Source: Nonlabens tegetincola (GTDB lineage: Bacteria > Bacteroidota > Bacteroidia > Flavobacteriales > Flavobacteriaceae). Taken from it: a stretch of DNA of 64,000 nt. Made by a program: the position numbers and the translations under genes. Shown one piece after another: positions 32,348-41,231 of the stretch. Within the stretch, counting starts at the first letter, position 1. The number at the start of each line of letters is the position of its first letter. Under the pieces are notes generated by a model, which saw nothing but the letters and a program-made list of their open reading frames with translations, made no database searches and was not told the origin of the DNA. The stretch covers positions 434,001 through 498,000 of the forward strand of contig NZ_MQVV01000012.1 of NCBI RefSeq assembly GCF_002954355.1. The letters run 5' to 3'.

Positions 32348-32926
32348 ATGAATTTTTTCAGGTTTATGTTTACTAAAACCTTCTGGATACAAGTTGTTCT
32401 GGCAGTTGTTCTTGTTTTTGTTTTATGTCTAGGATATTTATATTGGCTAGATTGGTATACAAATCATGATCAACGTATTGAGGTGCCTAGCCTTGAAAAA
32501 CTAACCTTGAGTCAGGCAAATACAGAGTTAGAAGAATTGGATTTAAGAAGTAAGGTTATAGATAGCTCTGGTTTCAATCCAGAGTTTCCTCCTAGAACAA
32601 TCATTGAGCAAAATCCTAAAGCAGGAAAATTTGTTAAGGAAAATAGACAGATTTATCTCAAAGTGAATCCTAGTGGATACGGTATGGTTACCGTTCCTAA
32701 TGTAATTTACAAGACTAAAAGACAAGCTATACCTACCTTACAAAGTTTAGGATTTGAAATTGGTGAAATTACTTATAAACCTAACTATGCAGAGGACACT
32801 GTGCTTGAAATGAGGTATAAAGGTGAGGTCCTAGAATCTGGAACACAATTACGTAAAACAAGTGTTATTGATCTAGTGCTGGCTGATGGAAAACGACCAG
32901 TCACCACACCTGAAGATTCTAAATAA
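32348..32926 (+). CDS. Membrane-anchored PASTA domain protein
   Basis: A 192-residue protein starting MNFFRFMFTKTFW, with one span (about 12-35) and then two PASTA domains: IEVPSLEKLTLSQANTELEE to about 105, and VPNVIYKTKRQAIPTLQSLG to the end. PASTA domains bind peptidoglycan or beta-lactams in kinases and penicillin-binding proteins, but there is no kinase or transpeptidase part here. An earlier ATG (32309) is in frame but overlaps the promoter-like element. It is divergent from ddl and five bases before the pseudouridine synthase. Confidence 0.86.
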   Translation: MNFFRFMFTKTFWIQVVLAVVLVFVLCLGYLYWLDWYTNHDQRIEVPSLEKLTLSQANTELEELDLRSKVIDSSGFNPEFPPRTIIEQNPKAGKFVKENRQIYLKVNPSGYGMVTVPNVIYKTKRQAIPTLQSLGFEIGEITYKPNYAEDTVLEMRYKGEVLESGTQLRKTSVIDLVLADGKRPVTTPEDSK

Positions 32927-32931
32927 GTACT

Positions 32932-33954
32932 ATGACACAGGAATCTTCCCAAAATCTACATGAACATCATTCATTTACCGCAAGCCCAGGGCAAGAACCC
33001 TTGCGAGTAGATAAATTCTTAATTAATCGTATTGAAAACGCTACTCGTAGTAAAATTCAACAATACATTAAAGAAGGTGGCGTATTTGTAAATGATCAAG
33101 TAGTAAAAGCTAACTATAAGGTAAAATCAGGTGATACTGTACGTGTGTTAATGCAGCATCCTACCTATGAACAATTACTGGTTGCTGAAGATATCGATCT
33201 CGATATAATTCATGAAGACGATGATGTCGTAGTGGTGAATAAACCAGCAGGAATGGTTGTACATCCAGGACATGGTAATTACTCTGGTACCTTGATAAAT
33301 GCTTTGATTTATCATTTTGAAAACTTACCTAACAATTCTAGTGATCGTCCTGGCCTGGTTCATAGAATAGATAAGGATACTAGCGGATTGCTAGTAATTG
33401 CCAAAACGGAACATGCCATGGCACATCTATCTGCTCAATTTGCAAATAAAACGAGTGAACGAGAATACATTGCAATTACATGGGGCAGTTTTGAAGAAAC
33501 AAGTGGAACAGTTGAAGGTAATATAGGTAGACATCCCAAGAATAGATTGCAGAATACAGTTTGGTCTGGAGAAGAATCCTATAAAGGTAAACCTGCCGTT
33601 ACCCATTATAAAGTGATTGAGGATTTAGGATATGTAAGCGTTATAAGTTGCCGGTTAGAAACGGGACGTACCCATCAAATTCGCGTGCACATGAAACATA
33701 TAGGGCACACCTTATTCAATGATGAACGCTACGGTGGTGATAAAATACTCAAGGGTACAAGTTTTACAAAATACAAACAGTTTGTAGATAATTGCTTTAA
33801 GGTCCTGCCTAGACAGGCCTTACATGCGCGCACTTTAGGATTTGAGCACCCAACAACTGGTCAGTGGCTTAGTTTTTCATGTCCGGTACCAGACGATATG
33901 CAAGCTTGTATTGAAAAATGGCGAGTATATGCTACACATGCTAGTAATGATTGA
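32932..33954 (+). CDS. rluD: RluA-family pseudouridine synthase (RluD-like)
   Basis: Converts uridines to pseudouridine in 23S rRNA. It has an N-terminal S4 RNA-binding domain (about 22-80, VDKFLINRIENATRSKIQQY) and the catalytic domain with the active Asp in GLVHRIDKDTSGLL. ETGRTHQIRVHM is the conserved late motif. 340 residues. The S4 domain and length favour RluD over RluA or RluC, but the exact sites modified cannot be fixed. Confidence 0.9.
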   Translation: MTQESSQNLHEHHSFTASPGQEPLRVDKFLINRIENATRSKIQQYIKEGGVFVNDQVVKANYKVKSGDTVRVLMQHPTYEQLLVAEDIDLDIIHEDDDVVVVNKPAGMVVHPGHGNYSGTLINALIYHFENLPNNSSDRPGLVHRIDKDTSGLLVIAKTEHAMAHLSAQFANKTSEREYIAITWGSFEETSGTVEGNIGRHPKNRLQNTVWSGEESYKGKPAVTHYKVIEDLGYVSVISCRLETGRTHQIRVHMKHIGHTLFNDERYGGDKILKGTSFTKYKQFVDNCFKVLPRQALHARTLGFEHPTTGQWLSFSCPVPDDMQACIEKWRVYATHASND

Positions 33955-33971
33955 TTAGTAGGTTTAAGTTT

Positions 33972-33987
33972 CGCTTTCGCGAAAGCG
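33972..33987. repeat. 16-bp palindrome, copy 9 (intergenic, rluD-yaaA)
   Basis: Exact copy, 18 bases after the rluD stop. Flanks are not symmetrical, and no T run follows. Confidence 0.95.
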
Positions 33988-34086
33988 TAGTTACAAAATA
34001 CTATCTGGTTATTCAGTATCAAAATTTCTTATTAAATCATCGATAGATTTAGGCATCGGTATCCTATAATTGAGAAGAAGGATATT

Positions 34087-34094
34087 TATTTTTG
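34087..34094 (+). promoter_or_regulatory. Predicted yaaA -7 element
   Basis: TATTTTTG; untranslated leader about 13-15 bases. Confidence 0.5.
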
Positions 34095-34112
34095 AATCAT
34101 TAAAATATTGAT

Positions 34113-34874
34113 ATGAAAATTCTATTGTCTCCTGCAAAGTCTCTAAATTATGAAACAAAACCAGTTGTAACTGAGTTTACTACACCCTTGTTTAAAGATC
34201 AGGCTGTACAATTGAATAAAGGTTTAAAAAAACTATCAAGGAAAAAGCTGAGTGAGTTGATGAGTATTTCTGATAAACTTGCCGATTTGAACTACGATCG
34301 CAATCAAGAGTTTACAATAGATTTTAATCAAGAAAACTCAAAGCAGGCTATATATGCTTTTGATGGAGATGTTTATACCGGCCTAGATGCCTACACGCTA
34401 TCAGAAAGTCAAATAAAAAAAGCCCAAAAATCGATTAGAATTTTATCTGGACTGTATGGTTACCTAAGACCTCTAGATCTTATGCAGCCTTATCGATTAG
34501 AAATGGGCACCAAATGGTCAATAGGTGGTAACGACAATCTTTATCAATATTGGAAAGATGTTGTAACCCCAGCGCTTAATGAGGAAATGACCGAGGATGA
34601 ATTAGTAGTAAACCTCGCAAGTAATGAGTATTTCAAGGTTATTAATAAAAAAGCCCTTACTGGTAAATTGATCTCACCTGTATTCAAGGATTATAAAAAT
34701 GGTAAGCTTAAAGTAATCTCCTTTTTTGCAAAAAAAGCTCGAGGTGCTATGGCTAGACATTTAATTACTACTGAAAATAGGGGCAAAGAGGCTATTCTTT
34801 CCTTTGCCACAGATGGTTATTCATTTTCGGCAGAAGAAACAAAAAAAGAAAATGAACCTGTATTTGTAAGGTAA
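34113..34874 (+). CDS. yaaA: Peroxide stress protein YaaA (UPF0246)
   Basis: A 253-residue member of the YaaA/DUF328 family. In E. coli YaaA lowers free iron during peroxide stress and binds DNA. The family start MKILLSPAKSLNYE is exact, with LSGLYGYLRPLDLMQPYRLE in the middle and FFAKKARGAMARHLI, then FATDGYSF, at the end. It lies 15 bases before radC and may share its transcript. Confidence 0.94.
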   Translation: MKILLSPAKSLNYETKPVVTEFTTPLFKDQAVQLNKGLKKLSRKKLSELMSISDKLADLNYDRNQEFTIDFNQENSKQAIYAFDGDVYTGLDAYTLSESQIKKAQKSIRILSGLYGYLRPLDLMQPYRLEMGTKWSIGGNDNLYQYWKDVVTPALNEEMTEDELVVNLASNEYFKVINKKALTGKLISPVFKDYKNGKLKVISFFAKKARGAMARHLITTENRGKEAILSFATDGYSFSAEETKKENEPVFVR

Positions 34875-34889
34875 TTTTTATATTGCTGC

Positions 34890-35588
34890 ATGCAAGATGA
34901 AAAAGAGCATTTTTCAATTAAGGATTGGTCACTAGACGATCGTCCTCGTGAGAAACTTCTTAAAAGCGGCAGTTCATCACTTTCAATAGCAGAATTAATT
35001 GCCATTTTGATAGGTAGTGGTACTCGTAAAATGAGCGCTGTGGAATTAAGCCGTATCATGGTGAATGATTCGGGTAATTCGCTAGATACCTTAGGAAAGA
35101 AATCAATCAAAGAATTAATTAAGTATAAGGGTATAGGAGAAGCCAAAGCGATAACCATTGCTGCGGCAATGGAATTAGGAAGACGTCGTGCCATGGAAAT
35201 GCCAGTTACTAAACCAAAAATAACCTCTAGTCTAGATGCTTTTAAAATTTTACAACCTAGATTGGGTGAGTTGCCTCATGAAGAATTTTGGGTATTGTAT
35301 CTTAATAATAGTAATCAAGTGATTGAATCTTCTCAAATAAGTGTAGGTGGTATAACTGGGACGATGGTTGATACTAGGATTGTTTATAAAAAAGCTATAG
35401 AAAGTGGTTGTGTGGCTATGATTTTGGCGCACAATCACCCTAGCGGTAAACTACAGCCTAGCCACCAGGACAAAAACATAACGACCAAACTTATTGAAGC
35501 TGGTAAAGTTTTAGATATTAAGGTTTTTGATCATTTAATTATTACTCAAAGCGCTTATTATAGCTTTGCAGATGAAGGGATTCTATGA
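34890..35588 (+). CDS. radC: RadC family JAB/MPN domain protein
   Basis: A 232-residue protein with a helix-hairpin-helix part (about 20-85, IKELIKYKGIGEAKAITIAA) and a C-terminal JAMM metalloprotease-like domain with the metal motif AHNHPSGKLQPSHQD. The name is historical and a DNA repair role is not proven. A near-consensus TATATTG lies four bases before the ATG. The end overlaps the next gene by four bases. Confidence 0.93.
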   Translation: MQDEKEHFSIKDWSLDDRPREKLLKSGSSSLSIAELIAILIGSGTRKMSAVELSRIMVNDSGNSLDTLGKKSIKELIKYKGIGEAKAITIAAAMELGRRRAMEMPVTKPKITSSLDAFKILQPRLGELPHEEFWVLYLNNSNQVIESSQISVGGITGTMVDTRIVYKKAIESGCVAMILAHNHPSGKLQPSHQDKNITTKLIEAGKVLDIKVFDHLIITQSAYYSFADEGIL

Positions 35589-36873
35589 TCTTGATTTATT
35601 GTTCAAATATTACAAGTAGGAAAGAATACGTTTTTCGCCACGTGTTTAAAAGAATTCTAGAGGTAGAATATAAATTCACCACAGAACTTAATGAATTTGT
35701 AGGGTATTCTGGACCTAAATTTAGCTACACTCAAAAGACCATAGGTCAGGAAATGAGTATCTATGCCGAAGGCTTGTTAGATGAAGTAGGTATTGATCTG
35801 CATGAGGTTGAAATAAGTTATTGGGATGAGTTACCAGTTTTTTTCAATCGCTAGATTATGAGTCGATAGTACCCTTTGATTTATTTAGTGCAGTATTCTA
35901 TTTACTTTCTCGTTATGAAGAATATCTACCACAGATGAAGGATGAGTTGGGTAGATTTAAAGCACAAGACTCTGTTGCTTATCAAAACGATTTTTTAAAA
36001 CTACCTATAATTGAATTATGGGTATTTAAATTTAAAACTGTTCTCGAAGAAAAATTTGATTTTACTATTGATTTGGCTAATGAATATAAGCAAGTAACAG
36101 TAATTGATACTCCTATTTATTTTAAATACCGCAGTCGTAGTTGGATTACAAAATGGGAGATGTTTATTTCATATGTTAAAAAGTTCAGTATCTACAAGCT
36201 CATATGGTTCTTTTCAGTGCTACTTAGATTTAAAAAGGATCCCTTTGATAATCTAGATGATTTATTAAAAATTTTTACATCGACTAATCAAACTGAAAGT
36301 AAATCGTTGTTTTTATTCAACCTAGGTAATATTACTCGTGATAATCCTGGAGTATCTTATAGAAACCATACTTATAAAATAGCGATAAAACATGCTGCAG
36401 ATTATTCTGATATAGGTGTTCTCGGGAGAATTAATTCAAGCGAAGAACAGGCAATTTTACAAGCTACGAGGTTTGAAAAAAACACCCATCGTATCTTAAA
36501 ATTCGTAAGAGTAAACAAGAGTAAATTGGAAGTGCCTCATTTTTATAGAAATATTTCGGGCTTAGGTAAGGTAAATGATTATAGTATGTGCTTTGAAAAC
36601 GTTGTAGGTTTTAGAGCAGGTACATCATTACCCTTTTATTTTTATGATCTGGATTATGAAATTCAAACACCAGTCCTTGTACATCCAGTTGCTATTCATT
36701 ATTCGTCATTGGTAGATAAAATGCTAGCTAGTCAACGAATAGCGCTCAAACAAATAGTTCATCAAATTAAAGCTGTAAATGGTCACTTAAATGTTGTTAT
36801 GAATTATGATCATTTCGACAGAGAATTAGGCAATCACAGTTATACATTTTTAAAAGATATCAATGGTATTTAA
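35585..36873 (+). CDS. Polysaccharide deacetylase-like protein, apparent frameshift
   Basis: Two frames, 35585-35854 (MILIYCSNITSRKEYVFRHV) and 35935-36873, join into one 429-residue protein if one T is added to the T7 run at 35838-35844. The joined text then runs DELPVFF-QSLDYESIVPFD-LFSAVFYLLSRYEEYLP without a break. The order and late motif HVGFRAGT-like NVVGFRAGTSLPFYFYDLDY match a Bacteroidota family annotated as polysaccharide deacetylase, with an N-terminal extra domain. Substrate unknown, perhaps an exopolysaccharide or cell wall sugar. It overlaps radC by four bases and the HAD gene by 11. The break may be a sequencing error. Confidence 0.75.
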
Positions 36874-37558
36874 AGGTAAAAAGCACATTTTCTTTGATTT
36901 AGATCACACCTTATGGGATTTTGATTTGAATAGCAAACTAGCCTATCAACAAATATTTCAAGAAGAGAAAATTTCATTAGATCTTGATGTATTCATAAAG
37001 GTTTATGAACCGTTGAATCTTGAGTTTTGGCGAAAATTCAGAGAAAACCTAATTACTAAGGAAGAACTCAGATTTCAACGTCTTAAAACCGCTTTTGATG
37101 CTTGTAATTACCCGACGACTACAGAACAAATCAACAAATTTGCTGATATGTACATCGCTTATTTACCTAATAACAATCATTTGTTTCCTGGATGTATTCA
37201 GTTATTAGATCAGTTGAAACCAAAGTTTAAATTACATTTAATTACTAATGGATTTTTTGACGTACAGCATAATAAGATCAATAAATCAGGTTTGTCTAAA
37301 TACTTTGATGTAATCTTAACAGCCGATGAAGCAGGCGTTAAAAAACCTGATCCCAAAATATTTGAAATAGCTCTTCAAAAATCAGGTGCTCGCGTTGAAG
37401 AAAGTGTAATGATAGGGGACAGCTTACTTGCCGATATAGAAGGAGCTCAAAATATAGGGATGGATAGTATTTGGTTTAAAACTACAAATGAGCAAACTGC
37501 GCACGATCAACCTTATGTAGAGAGTTTATTAGATATATTCACTTATTTATCGGAATAA
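36863..37558 (+). CDS. HAD-family nucleotidase, YjjG type
   Basis: A 231-residue haloacid dehalogenase-fold phosphatase. Motif I is FFDLDHTLWDFD (10-21), motif II LITNG, motif III the Lys in GVKKPDPKIF, and motif IV IGDSLLADIEG. The DHTLWDF form and helical cap are typical of YjjG noncanonical pyrimidine nucleotidases, which clean up damaged nucleotides. It overlaps the deacetylase gene by 11 bases, and its 3' end overlaps the convergent rarA by 16. Confidence 0.88.
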   Translation: MVFKGKKHIFFDLDHTLWDFDLNSKLAYQQIFQEEKISLDLDVFIKVYEPLNLEFWRKFRENLITKEELRFQRLKTAFDACNYPTTTEQINKFADMYIAYLPNNNHLFPGCIQLLDQLKPKFKLHLITNGFFDVQHNKINKSGLSKYFDVILTADEAGVKKPDPKIFEIALQKSGARVEESVMIGDSLLADIEGAQNIGMDSIWFKTTNEQTAHDQPYVESLLDIFTYLSE

Positions 37559-38835
37559 GGATAGTGATCCTTCCATCTTCTTTTTAAAAAGTCTCTCTGA
37601 GCTTGCTCTCTTGAATTGTTACCGGGTTCATAAAGTTTGGTAGCGCTTATTTCTTTAGGTAAAAAATCGTAAAATGCAAAATTACCAGGATAATCATGGG
37701 CATACTTATAATCGTCTCCATACCCTAAATCTTTCATTAAAGTTGTTGGAGCGTTACGTAATCCTAAGGGTACAGGTAAATCACCAGTCTCTCGTACCAA
37801 TTTTTGTGCATTACCTATTGCCAGGTAACTAGCATTACTTTTTAACGAGGTGGCGAGATAGATCGCACATTGACTTAGTATAATTCTGGACTCTGGCATT
37901 CCTACAGTACTTACCGCTTGAAAAGTATTATTAGCCATGATTAAGGCAGTAGGATTTGCATTTCCTATATCTTCACTAGCAAGTATGATAAGTCGTCTAG
38001 CAATAAACTTAACGTCTTCTCCGCCTTCTATCATTCTGGCTAGCCAGTAGACTGCTGCATTAGGATCTGATCCTCTTATCGATTTTATAAACGCACTTAT
38101 AATATCATAATGTTGCTCACCTGTTTTATCGTAACGTGCCGGATTTGACTTAACCTGCTCAAGAACCATTTCATTGGTAACCCTAATTACACCTTCGGGT
38201 TGGGATAAGACAACTAATTCAAATGTGTTTAATAATTTTCTTGCATCACCACCGCTTATCCTCAACAGTGCGTCACTTTCTATCAATTCAATGGATAAGT
38301 TTTTTAAAATATCATCTTTTTGTATAGCGTGATGGAGTAGTTGGTGTAATTCCGCTTTCGCGAAAGCGTTCAAAACGTAAACCTGACATCTAGATAACAA
38401 GGCAGGTATAACCTCAAAGCTTGGATTTTCGGTCGTCGCACCTATAAGGGTTACCCATCCCTTTTCCACTGCACCGAGAAGTGAATCTTGTTGTGATTTA
38501 CTGAAGCGATGAATTTCATCAATGAACAAAATTGGATTCTTTTGTGTAAACAGTCCTCCTGATGTTTTCGCTTTATTAATTACTTCTCTTATATCTTTTA
38601 CACCACTATTTATCGCACTTAAAGTGAAAAAAGGTCGCTTGCTTTCTTGAGCAATAATTTGAGCAAGTGTGGTTTTACCTGTTCCAGGTGGACCCCAAAA
38701 AATCAACGATGGTACTGTTCCGTTTTTAATATGACGGGTAAGACTTCCATGCTCGCCTACAAGATGATTTTGACTTATGTAATCATCCAGATTTTGCGGT
38801 CTTAGGCGTTCAGCTAGTGGCGTATTTATTGACAT
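37543..38835 (-). CDS. rarA: Replication-associated recombination protein A
   Basis: An AAA+ ATPase related to clamp loaders that acts at stalled replication forks (RarA/MgsA). Walker [13 protein letters not shown] (about 48-59), Walker B FIDEIHRF, sensor ATTENPSF, then the C-terminal tetramer domain with [21 protein letters not shown]. 430 residues. AFAKA near residue 156 comes from a palindrome copy and takes the place of a conserved PFxKxx stretch without changing the length. It is divergent from the rhomboid gene. Confidence 0.95.
   Translation of the reverse strand: MSINTPLAERLRPQNLDDYISQNHLVGEHGSLTRHIKNGTVPSLIFWGPPGTGKTTLAQIIAQESKRPFFTLSAINSGVKDIREVINKAKTSGGLFTQKNPILFIDEIHRFSKSQQDSLLGAVEKGWVTLIGATTENPSFEVIPALLSRCQVYVLNAFAKAELHQLLHHAIQKDDILKNLSIELIESDALLRISGGDARKLLNTFELVVLSQPEGVIRVTNEMVLEQVKSNPARYDKTGEQHYDIISAFIKSIRGSDPNAAVYWLARMIEGGEDVKFIARRLIILASEDIGNANPTALIMANNTFQAVSTVGMPESRIILSQCAIYLATSLKSNASYLAIGNAQKLVRETGDLPVPLGLRNAPTTLMKDLGYGDDYKYAHDYPGNFAFYDFLPKEISATKLYEPGNNSREQAQRDFLKRRWKDHYPYSDK
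38353..38368. repeat. 16-bp palindrome, copy 10 (in rarA)
   Basis: Exact copy, read as AFAKA. Confidence 0.95.
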
Positions 38836-38889
38836 AAGTTATATTGACATGACAGCCCTTTGTGGCTTAAACATTGATATTTTGTAAGT

Positions 38890-39570
38890 ATGCAAGATAA
38901 GGAGTATTTTAAGTTTGATGGTATCACCTTCCTTCCTGCCGTACTTTTTGTTCTATTGATATGGTTAGTTTATTATGTAGAAGTAACTTTTCATATCCGA
39001 TTTAACAAAATGGGTATATATCCCAAAAGTATAGCTGGTTTAAAGGGGATCTTTACAAGTCCTTTCATTCACGGTAGTTTACAACATTTGTGGAGTAATA
39101 CAGTGCCTTCCTTCATACTTCTTGTTTTACTCAATTATTTCTATAGGAAACAGTTTTGGTTTGTTTTTATTATAGGCTTGTTAAGTACAGGAATATTAAC
39201 CTGGTTAATTGCAAGCAATGGTTATCATATTGGTGCAAGTGGTATTATTTATCTGCTAGTAAGTTTTCTGTTTTTTAAAGGGCTATTAGTTAAACACTAT
39301 CGATTGGTTTCCTTAAGTTTTTTAATTGCCTTTTTTTATGGGAGTTTAATATGGTATATGCTACCTATTAAGGAAGGAATGTCATGGGAAGGACATCTTA
39401 GTGGTTTCATAACCGGACTAGTCATTGCTTTGTTTACAAAAAACAAGATGCCGGAAAAAAGAAAGTTCCAATGGGAACTTAGAAATTATGATAGTTCAAA
39501 GGATCCTTTTATGCAGCAGTTTGATGATGAAGGTAATTTTTTTGAAATTCCTTCTGAGGAAGAGGAGTGA
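38890..39570 (+). CDS. Rhomboid-family intramembrane serine protease
   Basis: A 226-residue polytopic protein. The catalytic Ser is in HIGASGIIY (about 117) and the His in SWEGHLSGF (about 169). About six spans, with the family's HGSLQHLWSN motif early on. It cuts membrane proteins within the bilayer; substrates unknown. The cytoplasmic tail is acidic (final EEEE). It converges with rlmB, with three bases between the stops. A near-consensus TATTTTG lies five bases before the ATG. Confidence 0.9.
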   Translation: MQDKEYFKFDGITFLPAVLFVLLIWLVYYVEVTFHIRFNKMGIYPKSIAGLKGIFTSPFIHGSLQHLWSNTVPSFILLVLLNYFYRKQFWFVFIIGLLSTGILTWLIASNGYHIGASGIIYLLVSFLFFKGLLVKHYRLVSLSFLIAFFYGSLIWYMLPIKEGMSWEGHLSGFITGLVIALFTKNKMPEKRKFQWELRNYDSSKDPFMQQFDDEGNFFEIPSEEEE

Positions 39571-39573
39571 CGA

Positions 39574-40308
39574 CTACGACATTTTTTGCCTAGTTATTTC
39601 ATAAAGTATAGCACCACAAGCTACTGATACATTAAGGGATGCGATATCTCCTAACATCGGTAATTTTAATTTGTAGTCTAGCATTTTTATGACCGATGGT
39701 TGTATGCCTCGCTCTTCACTTCCCATAACTACCGCAATTGGTAGATTGAGATTTTCATTGTAGAGTACTTGATCAACTTTTTCTGTAGCTCCTGCCAGTT
39801 GAATACCGTAGGATTGGAACATAAACAACGCATCTTTCACGTGATTTACTTTACAGATAGGAATATTAAATAAGGCACCTGCGCTTGTCTTAATTGCGTC
39901 GGCATTAATACTCGCACTACCTTTTGTAGGTATAATTATAGCCGCAATCCCTGTACATTCTGCAGTACGAGCAATAGCGCCGAAGTTACGTACATCTGTA
40001 ATCCCATCTAAAACCAAGAAAGTTGGATTTGTATCTAAGTCAATTTTTTCTAATATTTCTTCTAAGTTGGAATAGGAGATAGCTGCTATTCTGGCAACTG
40101 CTCCCTGATGATTTCCTTTTGCAAGGTGGTCCAATTTCTCAATGGGCACATAGCTAGTTGAAATATTTTTAGTCCCAGCAACCTTTTTGAGCTGTTGAGC
40201 TAGAACGCCATCACCACCTTTTAAAAGGTATATTTTATCAATTTCTTTTCCTGATTCAATGGCTTCAATGATAGCTCGAATACCATATATAAAAGATGTC
40301 TTACTCAT
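39574..40308 (-). CDS. rlmB: 23S rRNA (guanosine-2'-O)-methyltransferase RlmB
   Basis: A SPOUT (TrmH-family) methyltransferase for 23S rRNA. N-terminal substrate-binding domain FIYGIRAIIEAIESG. Catalytic part with LDGITDVRNFGAIART, VMGSEERGI, and the knot motif LPMLGDIASLNVSVACG. 244 residues, normal. It stands alone. The ATG is four bases after TATTTTTG, so it is a leaderless candidate. Confidence 0.93.
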   Translation of the reverse strand: MSKTSFIYGIRAIIEAIESGKEIDKIYLLKGGDGVLAQQLKKVAGTKNISTSYVPIEKLDHLAKGNHQGAVARIAAISYSNLEEILEKIDLDTNPTFLVLDGITDVRNFGAIARTAECTGIAAIIIPTKGSASINADAIKTSAGALFNIPICKVNHVKDALFMFQSYGIQLAGATEKVDQVLYNENLNLPIAVVMGSEERGIQPSVIKMLDYKLKLPMLGDIASLNVSVACGAILYEITRQKMS

Positions 40309-40312
40309 GCTG

Positions 40313-40320
40313 CAAAAATA
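40313..40320 (-). promoter_or_regulatory. Predicted rlmB -7 element, leaderless type
   Basis: TATTTTTG, then CAGC, then the rlmB ATG. Confidence 0.6.
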
Positions 40321-40345
40321 GTTTTAATATTAAGATTTGACTAAT

Positions 40346-40377
40346 AAAAAAATCCCGTCCTTAAGGACGGGATTTTT
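40346..40377 (-). terminator. Terminator of the susC-susD operon
   Basis: A 30-bp perfect palindrome (40348-40377) with G/C-rich arms (TCCCGTCC) and seven Ts on the minus strand (40346-40352). It lies 20 bases after the stop of the last gene in the operon. Confidence 0.9.
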
Positions 40378-40397
40378 ATAGGTTTAGTTATATATCC

Positions 40398-41213
40398 TTA
40401 TGGGTTTTTAACCAATATAAATGATCCACCGAAAGTTCCGAATCCACCAGCTTGATTATCGTATTGAACTACAAATAAGCTATCATCATTTACATCGTAT
40501 GATGTATTTCCGCTTGTTGAAGTTGTAATGATAATTGGACCTTGTGGTGTACCAGCTACAAATCCAGTGTCATTAGTACTCGCATATATTAATTCATTAC
40601 AAACTAAGTTTAGAACTACAGATATATTATTACCTGACCATGTTGTATTAAAAGTACGTTGTGTTGCACTTGATCCTACCGTAATGTTAACATCTGCTGT
40701 GTCAAAATTCGATCCACTGAATACTGGTTGTAAATCCGATATTTCGTACGATCCAACCATATAGGTAGAAGGTATTGGACAAACTTGATAAACACTTATA
40801 ATAGCATCTCCTCCGGATGCAAAATCAGCGCCTTCTTCTAATTGAATGATTAATGTTTCAGCATTTGTGTCAACACCCATAACATCAGTTCCTGAAATAG
40901 TTAAAATACCCTCGTATTCATTTGCAGGAATAGTTACAGAAGTCGGAACTGAATAACTACCAGTGATTGCAGTTGTTCCATCATTTACAACACTTACATT
41001 AAAAGTTCTATCAGTTGAAGCTAACGTTGATGATTGTACAGGAATATTTAATTCTCCTGTCGCATCAATTTCAATTTCTAAGTTATAAGTGGATCTTGAA
41101 AACTGAACTAAGGTTAAGTCTCCATTACCATCAAATATTTTAGGCTCATATTCACAACCAATTATTAAAAAAAGCGTCGCGATTGCTATAAAGCTATATT
41201 TTAAGTTTTTCAT
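40398..41213 (-). CDS. Lipoprotein of the susCD operon, DUF1735-like
   Basis: A 271-residue lipoprotein (MKNLKYSFIAIATLFLIIGC, lipidated Cys20). Residues 30-140 form a beta-sandwich of the kind seen in DUF1735 or Calx-beta proteins (SVTIPANEYEGILTISG; LIIQLEEG). The rest is Ser/Thr-rich and beta-like. As the third gene after susC and susD, it takes the place of the surface glycan-binding lipoproteins (SusE/F type). The ligand is unknown, and no sugar-active enzyme is encoded next to it. Confidence 0.78.
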   Translation of the reverse strand: MKNLKYSFIAIATLFLIIGCEYEPKIFDGNGDLTLVQFSRSTYNLEIEIDATGELNIPVQSSTLASTDRTFNVSVVNDGTTAITGSYSVPTSVTIPANEYEGILTISGTDVMGVDTNAETLIIQLEEGADFASGGDAIISVYQVCPIPSTYMVGSYEISDLQPVFSGSNFDTADVNITVGSSATQRTFNTTWSGNNISVVLNLVCNELIYASTNDTGFVAGTPQGPIIITTSTSGNTSYDVNDDSLFVVQYDNQAGGFGTFGGSFILVKNP

Positions 41214-41231
41214 CTTACTAAATTTATTTTA

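Larger units (their letters stand above)
33955..34112. other. Intergenic region with palindrome copy and yaaA promoter
   Basis: 158 bases between rluD and yaaA. It holds a palindrome copy (33972-33987) and a -7-like element (34087-34094). A 15-codon minus-strand frame (34009-34056) is too short to call. No clear terminator with a T run. Confidence 0.6.

Noticed and set aside
34009-34056. 15-codon minus-strand frame (MPKSIDDLIRNFDTE) between rluD and yaaA
   Set aside because: Polar and plausible-looking, but too short, with no promoter, coupling or neighbour to support it.
37543-37558. Overlap of HAD and rarA as a sign of error
   Set aside because: Both C-termini read normally; a 16-base tail-to-tail overlap is common in compact genomes, and lpxK with the kinase gene does the same.
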